From: Thermoprotei archaeon
GTDB lineage: Archaea > Thermoproteota > Thermoprotei > QMSL01 > B3-G16
Assembly: GCA_003649665.1 (NCBI GenBank)
Contig: QMSL01000017.1
Span: forward strand, 1 to 13,935
Direction: 5' to 3'
DNA: 13,935 bases
Shown here: positions 5,648 to 13,768 of the stretch, piece after piece
Layout of the letters: each line of letters starts with the position of its first letter
How positions within the stretch are numbered: the first letter of the stretch is position 1
Program-made: the position numbers and the translations under genes
The notes under the pieces: generated by a model
Seen by the model: only the letters and a program-made list of their open reading frames with translations
Told to the model about the DNA's origin: nothing
Database searches by the model: none

Positions 5648-7360
5648 ATGTCCATAATACAATTCATGAAAAGATTCATCTGGCCGCTAGCAGGCAGAGT
5701 TCTACTAGTGGTATCAGCGCTCTGGATAGTGCAGTCATTATTGTATTCATATCAGGGAGTGCTATTTAGGGATTTAATAGATAACATAACAATGAGTAGT
5801 GAGGCTAGTGGCAAGCTCATGCATTATACGATCATATTATTATCAACTATAGCGATAGTAGTAGCTTTAGATTACATATCGAACTTAATCCTAGAGAAAA
5901 AGAGATATCACACCTTAGCAGAACTTCGTTCTACCATGTTAGAAAAGCTTATGACATCCGATGGGGTTGATGAGGTGCGATTAGGTTCTATGATGACCAG
6001 GTTACTCTCCGATTTAGAATTCGTAGTTAATAATATTATATCAACGATTCCTTCAATAGCATCCCATCTATCTGGAATTATAGCAAATGCCATAACTATG
6101 TGGATAGTGAGTAGGAGGTTAACGTTTATAGCTATTCCTTTCCTCTTCTTAAACATCGTCGCCTACTTATGGTATACTAAGAAGGTGCCTAAGGCACGAG
6201 GACATGAGAGAAGGCTTTATGATAGCATGGCGGAGGGAATGAGAAGTATAATAGAGGGAATTAATGTTATAAGAAGCTTTCACGTAGAGAGATCATATCA
6301 TATCTTTTTCAAGGACATGGTAAGGAAGTGGAAGGAGGAGGCGGTAAGAATAGTGAAATATGAGAGGATATACTGGGTTTTAAATAAAATTGCCGTAGGC
6401 CTAGGGCCTATAGTTACGTTGGTTATCGGGATATACTTAGTATACAAGGGGTTGACTACGATAGGTGCCGTAGTAGCGGTTGTCATGCTTTCATCACCGC
6501 TCTACGGGTCAATGATGTGGTTTTTGAGTAAATTTAGTACACTAAGTCAACTACCCCCTGTTATCATGAGGTTAAACGACGTACTTCAGGGTACCAAGAA
6601 GGCTCATGACGCCGACTCAAACATAAAACTAAAAGAGATATACATTGATAACATATCGTACTCAGTCCACGGAAGGAGGATCCTTAACTCTATAACACTG
6701 AGAATAAGAAGGGGAGAAAAAATTGCAATAATAGGGAGTAGCGAATCAGGAAAATCAACATTGGCGAGAATAATTGCGGGGTTAATAAAGCCTACTGAAG
6801 GATGTATCTTCATTAATGGAAAACGATTAAATAATGAAGATAAAGTACTTAAAGGCAGAGTAATTTTAGTAACGAACACCGATACGATAATACCAGGAAG
6901 CATTCTTGAAAACATCACGTTAAGAAGAAAGATATCAGAAGAGAAATTAAGGCTAGTATTAAAAGCTGTTAAGTTAGACTACAGTAAATATTCTAATGGA
7001 TTGAAGACCATAGTAGATAGGAATGGAGAGAGCCTACCCGAGTTCGATAGACGCAAGATAATAATAGCGAGAGCACTCTTAAGCAAACCAGATGTCCTCA
7101 TATTAGACAGTATACTGAGTACGTTTGATGCAGAGACAGAACTCAAAATATTAAACGGAATAACTAGTTACTTAAAGGACTCTACGATAATAGCGATAGG
7201 AGTAAGGCCCTTAGCTCTTATGAGCATGAACAGGGTAATAGTACTTCATGGAGGGAAGCTAGTAATGAACGATAGACCAGAGGCATTAATTAGTGATGAT
7301 GAATTCAAGCACGTATTTAGGAGAATATACGGAGTTGACCCTACAATTAAAATGAAGTAA
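5648..7360 (+). CDS. ABC half-transporter with a degenerate ATPase domain
   Basis: A 570-residue protein with the layout of a type IV (exporter-fold) half transporter: membrane segments near 12-35, 59-80, 128-150, 157-175, 248-268 and 270-290, then a nucleotide-binding domain from about 325. The Walker A loop GSSESGKST (363-371) keeps Lys369 but has Glu in place of its central Gly. The Q-loop Gln is Asn410, the LSGGQ signature is LPEFD (463-467), the catalytic Glu after Walker B Asp487 is Ser488, and the H-loop His is Val519. The frame is intact and conserved hydrophobic blocks remain, so it looks like a maintained gene rather than debris. It may bind ATP but should not hydrolyse it normally. 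No partner or binding protein is nearby and the substrate is unknown. Confidence 0.88.
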   Translation: MSIIQFMKRFIWPLAGRVLLVVSALWIVQSLLYSYQGVLFRDLIDNITMSSEASGKLMHYTIILLSTIAIVVALDYISNLILEKKRYHTLAELRSTMLEKLMTSDGVDEVRLGSMMTRLLSDLEFVVNNIISTIPSIASHLSGIIANAITMWIVSRRLTFIAIPFLFLNIVAYLWYTKKVPKARGHERRLYDSMAEGMRSIIEGINVIRSFHVERSYHIFFKDMVRKWKEEAVRIVKYERIYWVLNKIAVGLGPIVTLVIGIYLVYKGLTTIGAVVAVVMLSSPLYGSMMWFLSKFSTLSQLPPVIMRLNDVLQGTKKAHDADSNIKLKEIYIDNISYSVHGRRILNSITLRIRRGEKIAIIGSSESGKSTLARIIAGLIKPTEGCIFINGKRLNNEDKVLKGRVILVTNTDTIIPGSILENITLRRKISEEKLRLVLKAVKLDYSKYSNGLKTIVDRNGESLPEFDRRKIIIARALLSKPDVLILDSILSTFDAETELKILNGITSYLKDSTIIAIGVRPLALMSMNRVIVLHGGKLVMNDRPEALISDDEFKHVFRRIYGVDPTIKMK

Positions 7361-7361
7361 T

Positions 7362-8612
7362 TCAGGAAAGAAGCTTACCTATAGTCTTAACGTAAACCTT
7401 TGATACCGTGAGTACATCGCTTATCCTAACGTATTCATTAGCCATATGGGCAACTTTTGGTATTCCTGGACCATAAGTAACGGCTTGTATTCCCCTTGTC
7501 TGGAAGTATCTAGTATCGAGACCGCCTATACACACTGTAATGGAGGGTTTCTTATGTATGATCTCCTCTACTGAGGATGAAACGGCCTTAACTATTTGGC
7601 TATCTTCTTTGGTAACACAGGCGTCGGATTTTGAGAGTATTTTAAGCCTCACGTTAAGATCAGGTATCTTCTTTTTAGCGTACTCTATGAATTCAAGGAG
7701 TTCCCTTTCGGCTTCATCAGCAGTCTCTTCAGGAATAACCCGTCTGTCTATGGTGAAGGAGTAGAAGCCAGGGACTATATTTATCTTAGCGCCACCTTCA
7801 ACCTTTCCTCCTATATTTATCGTTGCCATAGCACCTCTTGGATCTTCGTATGGATACTTACTCTTCTTCGACTCTATCTTAGGTTTTAATTCCTTAATCA
7901 TCAAGTATGCTAATTCAACCATTTTTTCAAATGCGTTTGTTCCAAGCCAAGGAGTGCTCCCGTGCGCTTGTTTACCGATTACCTCAACTACTGCCCATAC
8001 GGCACCTTTATTGCCTATCCAAACGTTGTTTAAACCACTAGGCTCGGCAACTATCGCGTAATCCGGTTTTGTGATGCCTGCCTCAAGCATGTAGTCAACT
8101 CCAGTTCTACCGCCGATTTCCTCATCAGGAGTAAATGATGCTTCAACGATGCCAGAGAATGCACCTTCTACTTCAGCTAATGCAAGTAGTGACGTAATGA
8201 TGGATGCTATGCCACCTTTCATATCACTAGCCCCGCGTCCGTAGACCTTATCGTCTCTAACTATCGGCTTAAATGGATCGAAACTCCAACCTTGACCAGG
8301 AGGAACTACATCATAGTGTCCATTGAGATGAAATATAGGGCCTTCTCCGCTTTTAATGCGTGCAATAACTATATAACGCTCGTAATCAGCATATTCACGG
8401 TAATACTTGGCAACGACATCTCTGGGAACTTTTATTACACGAGTATCTATACCTACCTCCGTTAAGCTTTCCTTTAAATATGATGCGATTTCAGCATAGT
8501 GTTCGCCTGGAGGATTTACTGTAGGTATTTCTATGAGTTTCATGAGAATCCTAATAGTATCCTCCTTTAGGGAATCAATCTTCCGTATAGCCTTCTCGAC
8601 TGGATATGACAT
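7362..8612 (-). CDS. M20 family metallohydrolase (ArgE/DapE-like peptidase or deacylase)
   Basis: A 417-residue di-zinc amidohydrolase of the ArgE/DapE/carboxypeptidase G2 group, counting from the ATG at 8612. The full ligand set is present: His99 and Asp101 in GHYDVVP, Asp130 in GRGASDMKGG, the catalytic pair Glu164-Glu165 in DEEIGG, Glu190 in VAEPS and His389 near the C-terminus (numbers from the ATG at 8612). The dimerisation lid domain lies near 205-320, with the usual GKQAHGSTP. There is no signal peptide, so it acts in the cytosol. A GTG at 8621 extends the frame by three residues, but AGGTG lies six bases before the ATG. It follows the fucosidase gene by 27 bases and is probably co-transcribed. 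The substrate (N-acyl amino acid, dipeptide or N-acyl sugar) cannot be told. Confidence 0.88.
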   Translation of the reverse strand: MSYPVEKAIRKIDSLKEDTIRILMKLIEIPTVNPPGEHYAEIASYLKESLTEVGIDTRVIKVPRDVVAKYYREYADYERYIVIARIKSGEGPIFHLNGHYDVVPPGQGWSFDPFKPIVRDDKVYGRGASDMKGGIASIITSLLALAEVEGAFSGIVEASFTPDEEIGGRTGVDYMLEAGITKPDYAIVAEPSGLNNVWIGNKGAVWAVVEVIGKQAHGSTPWLGTNAFEKMVELAYLMIKELKPKIESKKSKYPYEDPRGAMATINIGGKVEGGAKINIVPGFYSFTIDRRVIPEETADEAERELLEFIEYAKKKIPDLNVRLKILSKSDACVTKEDSQIVKAVSSSVEEIIHKKPSITVCIGGLDTRYFQTRGIQAVTYGPGIPKVAHMANEYVRISDVLTVSKVYVKTIGKLLS

Positions 8613-8618
8613 ATTAAT

Positions 8619-8623
8619 CACCT
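8619..8623 (-). promoter_or_regulatory. Ribosome binding site deciding the M20 hydrolase start
   Basis: AGGTG lies six bases before the ATG at 8612 and overlaps the alternative GTG codon at 8621, which makes that GTG unlikely as the start. Confidence 0.6.
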
Positions 8624-8639
8624 GATCTCAATATTTGGA

Positions 8640-9830
8640 CTAGCGAGGAGTATATGGTACGCCTTTAGGCTCGCTATCTAGTTCCATTACGATTACGGTA
8701 TCGTATGGGTCTGGAGCAAGTCTTGGTAGGTTCTTGAAGAATACTCTATCACCAATTTGCTCGAACTTCACTTCCTCACCTGTGGTTAGGATATATGCTG
8801 ACTGAACGCTATTCCCGACACCAGCAACGCATATTTCCTTACCGGGCCATCTAAGGGCATGAACATAGGCCTTCTTACCCTTTGCAGTAATTGGACCAAC
8901 GGTGGTTGTAAATGGACAAGGACCAGCTCCATATATGGAATCTCCATGGACTCTCATCCATCTACCTATTTCCGATAATATCTCTATAGCCTCTGGTGGG
9001 AAGGTTCCATCAGCTCTTGGACCAACGTTAAGAAGTAGATTACCGCCTAGACTAACACATTGAGCTAATATTCCTATTATTTGCCTTGGACTCTTCCAGT
9101 TCCTGTCAGCTTCAAAGTAGCCCCAGCTATCATTCATTGTGATACAGGCTTCCCATGGTCTTTTAGGAGGACTCCACCATGGAATGTGTTGTTCGGGAGT
9201 CTCGAAATCTCCGGGGACTTTAGATCTATTATTTGTTATTATCTGGGGTTGAAGTTTCCTCACCTTTTCATTTAGCTCCTCAGATTTCCAGTCCTCTGCA
9301 GTATATGGCCACGCTCCGTCATACCATAGAATATCAATCTTACCGTAGTTCGTACATAGCTCCTCTACCTGACCATGAACATAATTTAAGAACTTAGACC
9401 AACCCTCAGGATCTTTCTTTGGTCCCTTCCAGTAAGCATCCCATCGCCAATCAAGAAGCGAGTAATAAATGCCTATCCTCATTCCAGCTCTCCTACATGC
9501 TTCTACGTACTCTGCTATAAAGTCTCGACCTGCTGCAGTCTTCGTTGAAGTGAAGTCAGAATATGCACTATCGAATAGCGAGAAGCCATCGTGATGCCTC
9601 GATGTAAATACCATGTACTTCATTCCCGCGTTCTTAGCTATTTCAACCCACTCATCCGCATTAAACTTATCAGGTTTGAACTTATCCGCTAGCTTGGCAT
9701 ATTCATCCTTAGGTATTCGTTCAAGGTACATTACCCATTCCGCTCTACCTAGAATAGAGTAAAGGCCCCAATGTATGAACATTCCAAAACGCGCTTCAAT
9801 GAACCATTTAATCCTATCCTCAACATTCAT
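8640..9830 (-). CDS. GH29 alpha-L-fucosidase
   Basis: A 396-residue glycoside hydrolase family 29 enzyme that releases L-fucose from glycans with retention of configuration. Diagnostic segments run in order: RFGMFIHWGLYS (14-25), EWVEIAKNAGMKYMVFTSRH plus HDGF (60-83, with the fucose-binding His79-His80), IDILWYDGAWP (165-175, nucleophile Asp171), ITMNDSWGY (230-238) and LLLNVGPRADG (265-275). A small beta-sandwich follows. The acid/base is probably one of the glutamates at 210-213 or 227, which I cannot fix by eye. It is shorter than the Sulfolobus enzyme (about 495 residues) and in one frame, whereas that one depends on a programmed frameshift. No signal peptide is seen. The ATG has GGTGA six bases upstream. 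It is the first gene of a likely operon with the M20 hydrolase. Confidence 0.95.
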   Translation of the reverse strand: MNVEDRIKWFIEARFGMFIHWGLYSILGRAEWVMYLERIPKDEYAKLADKFKPDKFNADEWVEIAKNAGMKYMVFTSRHHDGFSLFDSAYSDFTSTKTAAGRDFIAEYVEACRRAGMRIGIYYSLLDWRWDAYWKGPKKDPEGWSKFLNYVHGQVEELCTNYGKIDILWYDGAWPYTAEDWKSEELNEKVRKLQPQIITNNRSKVPGDFETPEQHIPWWSPPKRPWEACITMNDSWGYFEADRNWKSPRQIIGILAQCVSLGGNLLLNVGPRADGTFPPEAIEILSEIGRWMRVHGDSIYGAGPCPFTTTVGPITAKGKKAYVHALRWPGKEICVAGVGNSVQSAYILTTGEEVKFEQIGDRVFFKNLPRLAPDPYDTVIVMELDSEPKGVPYTPR

Positions 9831-9864
9831 GGGGAATCACCGTTATTAACTAAACTTCGAAAGC

Positions 9865-9872
9865 ATATATAT
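9865..9872 (-). promoter_or_regulatory. TATA box of the fucosidase operon
   Basis: ATATATAT in the context CAATATATATGC is centred about 38 nt before the fucosidase ATG, so transcription should begin near 9843 with a leader of about 13 nt carrying the ribosome binding site. Confidence 0.5.
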
Positions 9873-9947
9873 TGGCTAAGGTCTGTTGGTTATAGCTGTT
9901 ACTACGTGCGAGAATTAGTGCTAGTTAGTGGTAACATTAGGGAAACG

Positions 9948-9955
9948 TTTACATA
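9948..9955 (+). promoter_or_regulatory. Possible TATA box of the transporter gene
   Basis: TTTACATA after GGAAACG is centred about 31 nt before the ATG at 9983, which would give an almost leaderless transcript. The match is imperfect. Confidence 0.35.
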
Positions 9956-9982
9956 CCCTTGTATCCCACTTATCTGTTCTTG

Positions 9983-11206
9983 ATGCAAGGAATATTGCAA
10001 CGTAGGGTAATGTATTCAGTCGTAATAGTGATGACGATATCCTCATTTGGTAGCGCCCTTTGGCAAGCTCTCTTCTCAATATATCTTGAGGAATTGGGCA
10101 TATCTTATGTTAACATAGGTCTCTCGACGAGTATTCTGTTCATGTTACCCGCAGTTTTAGCGTTACCAGCGGGCATTATGAGCGATATAATGAATAAGAA
10201 AGGACTTATGGTATTAGCCTTAACAGCTAATGGTTTTATAGTGTTCCTACTTCCTTTGGCAAAAAATATCGAGATACTGATAGCTCTAATATTACTTTAC
10301 GGTTTCCTCAGCGGCCTCTCAGTACAAAGCGCCATCTCCTTGGTTGCTTACGCATCAACAGCTACCTACAGGGCTACGGCATTCGCAATATATTACTTCG
10401 CGATCCAGATTTCTAGTACGCTGGGTACGTTCATGTCAGGACCTCTAATCGAATACTATGGGTATGATATCTTATACTTACTTGCCTCTATTTCATACTT
10501 TATATCAGCAGCATTAGCATGGATAATAATGCCATCGTTAGGCCTGCCTAAGAGCAATACTAAATTATACGAGAACTTAAATCGATTAGGGAAGATATTG
10601 AAGGAGAGAAGGCTAAGATTACTTATCATAACCGTGATATTGCACGACTTATCAGTATTTATAGCAATGCCCTTCACAGCATTATTTGCAAAGGACATAC
10701 TGAGTTTGGATAAAAGTAAGATAAGCGCTATATTAGGAATTAGGAATGCAAGCCTTATGATGACACAGATAGCTAGTGGGAGATTAGCGGATATGTTTGG
10801 AGGAGGGACACTCCTGACAATGCATATAATGCTTACCTCAGCTCTAAATGTGGCGTACGGACTTTCTAATACGTTAGCAGATGCAGTGATCATAATGGTA
10901 ATTTCGGGTTTCGTGTTCTCACTTGATATGCCAGCAAGGAGAGCCCTAATTTCATTATGTGCACCAGAAGATCTTATCGCGACCATTAACGGCGTGGCTG
11001 ATACCATGGTTGGTATCTTCGCTATCCTCACACCTATCCTAGGAGGATACCTATGGCAGATGGGATATAAAAGGGAAGTATTCATAGTATCAGGACTTTG
11101 TAATTTAATGGCATTACCATTCGTAATAATACTCTCGCTTGAGGAAAGGAGAAGAAGTAAGCAATATACGAGCGTGCAAGGTAATGTAAATATAAGTTAT
11201 CAATAG
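9983..11206 (+). CDS. Major facilitator superfamily transporter
   Basis: A 407-residue membrane protein with about twelve hydrophobic segments in two halves, separated by a charged stretch near residues 190-212. The MFS motif A appears in both halves: AGIMSDIMNKKG (63-74) and SGRLADMFGGG (265-275). It is a secondary carrier of the inner (only) membrane; the substrate cannot be read. It is transcribed away from the fucosidase across a shared intergenic stretch, which would fit sugar or oligosaccharide uptake, though drug-type export members look alike. The longest frame begins with TTG at 9959; I prefer the ATG at 9983 because of its distance from the TATA-like site. No ribosome site precedes either, and an ATG at 10010 is also possible. 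The flippase gene follows closely. Confidence 0.85.
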   Translation: MQGILQRRVMYSVVIVMTISSFGSALWQALFSIYLEELGISYVNIGLSTSILFMLPAVLALPAGIMSDIMNKKGLMVLALTANGFIVFLLPLAKNIEILIALILLYGFLSGLSVQSAISLVAYASTATYRATAFAIYYFAIQISSTLGTFMSGPLIEYYGYDILYLLASISYFISAALAWIIMPSLGLPKSNTKLYENLNRLGKILKERRLRLLIITVILHDLSVFIAMPFTALFAKDILSLDKSKISAILGIRNASLMMTQIASGRLADMFGGGTLLTMHIMLTSALNVAYGLSNTLADAVIIMVISGFVFSLDMPARRALISLCAPEDLIATINGVADTMVGIFAILTPILGGYLWQMGYKREVFIVSGLCNLMALPFVIILSLEERRRSKQYTSVQGNVNISYQ

Positions 11207-11225
11207 ACGTAAAATGGGAGATGCA

Positions 11226-12611
11226 ATGAAGGATAACGGTGAACATATAAGGGAAGCAGTTGCGGGAGGTACGTGGATCTTCCTAGGGAGTCTTTCAAAT
11301 TCAATTGCTGGATTGATATTCTGGTTAGTAATAACTTGGCTAGCAGGTGTTAGGAGCATAGGAATAGCATCAAGTATTGTAAGTGCTTCTTCGATTGCAG
11401 TAACTTTTATCACAGCAGGAATGAACATAGCAGTAGTTAGGGAGGTAGCGGCAAGAGGAAGGGAAATGATAATAGCATCTCTCCTTCTCGCATTTATCAT
11501 GGGATCAATAGCAGCAATAATTGCTGCACCTCTTGCAAAGGCACTTGGTTATAGTAGATTAACGGTAATAGCATCGTTATTAGCGATACTAAGTGTAATG
11601 AGTATGACTAGTCAATCATCATTAATAGGCCTTGAGATGTTTAAGGAGAGTTTCATATCCACTTTAGTGGGCTCTCTCTCAAAATTGGGAGTTGGTGTAC
11701 TACTGGCAGTCATAGGTTTTAAAGAGATAGCACCCCTTATAGGATATATTGTCGCACCTTTGACCATAATGTGTACGGCACTCATGTTCATAAGATTACC
11801 GATGAATGTAAGAGAGGAGAGGTATATGGTAGATGGAATAAAAAAGATAGCATTAATGGCTGTATCCAACTACCCATACGTGTTTTCTAATCAGTTGCTT
11901 ACAATGCTTAACGTCTATATTTTCGCATACTTAGTAAGAGAAGAGATCGCTACTGGAACACTCTACATGACATTAATGATAGCATTAGCAATGGCGTCCA
12001 TTCCATCATCCATTTTAAGCGCTGCATTGCCCATAGGAACAAGGAGAGGGACAAACCCATTTTCAGAGGGATTTAGAATAGGATTAGCATTAACAACACC
12101 AATAATTGCGGTAGCAATACCATTGGCAGATAAGCTCTTAAGAACGATAAATCCCGATCTAGTGAGCGGCACGCTGGCTTTGAGGATCCTAATGTTATCA
12201 ATAGCACCTCTAATCTTGATGACCACCATAATAATGAGACTAAACAAAGAAGGAGCCGTTAGGGAGATAGCATTGATAGGTATTATGAGATTAACGCTTC
12301 TCATAATATTGTTACCTATCCTAACTAAGATCATGGGAGTTAATGGAGCGGCTATAGCCTTCTTAATAACGAATATAGCGCTTATACCTGCAGCGTTAAT
12401 CTACGAAAGAACTCTACTACGATGTCTGATCGTACTATGGGGATTACACATAACAACGCTAATAATAACCTATGCAATGCCATTCAGCAAGGTATTTGTG
12501 GCATTAATCGGACTACTAATATCCATCGCAGTAATGCATATATCGGGCATATATAAAATAGATGAGATGTGCGGTACGATAAGGTTCATAGTCTATACGT
12601 TAAAGATGTAG
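11226..12611 (+). CDS. MOP-superfamily glycan flippase (Wzx/polysaccharide transporter type)
   Basis: The 461-residue protein has about twelve to fourteen membrane segments and the N-terminal layout of lipid-linked oligosaccharide flippases (GGTWIFLGSLSNSIAGLIFW, then a second segment containing VVREVAARG). Such proteins move dolichol- or polyprenol-linked glycans across the membrane for N-glycosylation or surface polymers. It follows the transporter stop by 19 bases (or seven with the other start) and is probably in the same transcript. An ATG at 11214 adds four residues, but GGAG at 11217-11220 lies five bases before the ATG at 11226. A GT2 glycosyltransferase converges from the other side, which supports a glycan-assembly role. 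The family is likely, the exact substrate unknown. Confidence 0.8.
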   Translation: MKDNGEHIREAVAGGTWIFLGSLSNSIAGLIFWLVITWLAGVRSIGIASSIVSASSIAVTFITAGMNIAVVREVAARGREMIIASLLLAFIMGSIAAIIAAPLAKALGYSRLTVIASLLAILSVMSMTSQSSLIGLEMFKESFISTLVGSLSKLGVGVLLAVIGFKEIAPLIGYIVAPLTIMCTALMFIRLPMNVREERYMVDGIKKIALMAVSNYPYVFSNQLLTMLNVYIFAYLVREEIATGTLYMTLMIALAMASIPSSILSAALPIGTRRGTNPFSEGFRIGLALTTPIIAVAIPLADKLLRTINPDLVSGTLALRILMLSIAPLILMTTIIMRLNKEGAVREIALIGIMRLTLLIILLPILTKIMGVNGAAIAFLITNIALIPAALIYERTLLRCLIVLWGLHITTLIITYAMPFSKVFVALIGLLISIAVMHISGIYKIDEMCGTIRFIVYTLKM

Positions 12612-12673
12612 ATGCGCTGATATCCTTTATCAAGGAATACCATTGCTATCTTAATTGCCAGGGTAAAGAGTAC

Positions 12674-13573
12674 TTAATCGCGTTTGAGAATACGCATCAA
12701 TCGGTACTCCATTCTCTTAAGATACAGTGAGAGAATAGCTAGGAGCAATGACTGAAAGCCAACTAAGGTAAGTATTATTGCGATTAAGCCCTTCATATAA
12801 TATACAACGCCTACGAAAAGATAATAGTATGCTACATAAGTCCCTAAGATAAGACCTAAGATCAGGGGAAGGGAGCCCATTGCAAATATGAAGAATGTAG
12901 GATTATAACGCCAAGCTAATCTTATCATCTCCCTTAATATTAAAAAGCCATGTCTTACCTTTAATTTCTTCTTACCTAACCTCCTCCTATACTCTATTGG
13001 AACCTCGGCGATCCTGTTAGTAGTATTAACAACATGAGCAACTATCTCGGTCTCTATACCAAAACTCCGTGTCTCAAAGAATAGCTCCTTAAGAATTGAT
13101 GTGCGTATTATGTACATGCCACTAAGCACATCCCTAAGGCCTGTTCCAAACAGTACGTTAAAGAACTTAGTAAGAACTTTATTACCAAATTTGAATAGAA
13201 TGCCCTGAGATGACCTGTCTAATAATCTAGCTCCAATTACGAGATCATACCCCTGCTTTATCTTATTATAGAGCTCAGGTATGTAACGAGCAGGGTATGT
13301 ATAATCACCGTCCATAAGTAGAGTGAAAGGAGTTTTAATGTACCTAACAGCGGTTCTAATAGCGTCTGCCTTACCCTTTCCCTCTTGTAGTATCACCTTA
13401 ACTCCCATTGAGTTAACTATATCGACTGTACCATCAGTACTACCGCCATCGACAACTAAAATGTTATCTTTAGGGATGCCAACATTTATTATCTCATTAA
13501 GTACCTTACCTATTGCCTCAGCTTCATTAAGTGTTGGTATTACTATGGTGACCTCGCTGAATAGATCACTCAT
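12674..13573 (-). CDS. GT2 family glycosyltransferase with two C-terminal membrane segments
   Basis: A 299-residue dolichol-phosphate-sugar synthase-like enzyme. From the ATG at 13573, VVIPTLNEA-type strand TIVIPTLNEAEAIG (9-22), VVDGGSTDGT (40-49), the DxD metal site DGD (88-90) and the acceptor-site region around SFGIETEIVAH (170-180) follow in GT2 order. Hydrophobic segments near 226-252 and 260-286 should anchor it, with the catalytic domain in the cytosol. It probably transfers a sugar from a nucleotide donor to dolichol phosphate or a lipid-linked glycan, as AglJ-type and Dpm1-type proteins do. A TTG at 13579 extends the frame by two residues; neither start has a ribosome site, so it may be a leaderless transcript. 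It converges with the flippase gene, 62 bases apart. Confidence 0.88.
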   Translation of the reverse strand: MSDLFSEVTIVIPTLNEAEAIGKVLNEIINVGIPKDNILVVDGGSTDGTVDIVNSMGVKVILQEGKGKADAIRTAVRYIKTPFTLLMDGDYTYPARYIPELYNKIKQGYDLVIGARLLDRSSQGILFKFGNKVLTKFFNVLFGTGLRDVLSGMYIIRTSILKELFFETRSFGIETEIVAHVVNTTNRIAEVPIEYRRRLGKKKLKVRHGFLILREMIRLAWRYNPTFFIFAMGSLPLILGLILGTYVAYYYLFVGVVYYMKGLIAIILTLVGFQSLLLAILSLYLKRMEYRLMRILKRD

Positions 13574-13768
13574 AGCCAAGACAAATAGGGCAATCCATGC
13601 TTATGACTGTAGTGCTGATTATCTTACAAATGTCGTAGTTTACAGTATAGTTTACAAATTGAGATCCCCATGAGTTATATTGGGTAGGCAAAGCATTCCA
13701 TTGGTCATCACGAGATTAAACGCTTTAATTTCTAGAAAAGTTAAGAGATATCCGTAGGTGCTATAGGA
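13574..13768. other. Divergent intergenic region with possible promoters
   Basis: This AT-rich stretch separates the glycosyltransferase from the sulfatase-like gene. On the plus strand CTTTAATTT (13723-13731) is a possible TATA box about 42 bases before the ATG at 13769. I see no clear TATA box for the glycosyltransferase and no RNA gene. Confidence 0.3.

Noticed and set aside
10000..10100. Other exact or near-exact C-box matches in coding sequence (near 5999, 7300, 10030, 10755)
   Set aside because: None has a matching D box at guide-RNA spacing; they are expected by chance in AT-rich coding sequence.
13543..13603. Short minus-strand frame with a Cys-x-x-Cys before the glycosyltransferase start (ATG near 13600)
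   Set aside because: Only ten residues long and without a ribosome binding site; no reason to think it is translated.
13640..13711. Box C-like GTGATGA on the minus strand (13711-13705) as a third C/D sRNA
   Set aside because: No CTGA D box or C' box follows within about 70 bases.
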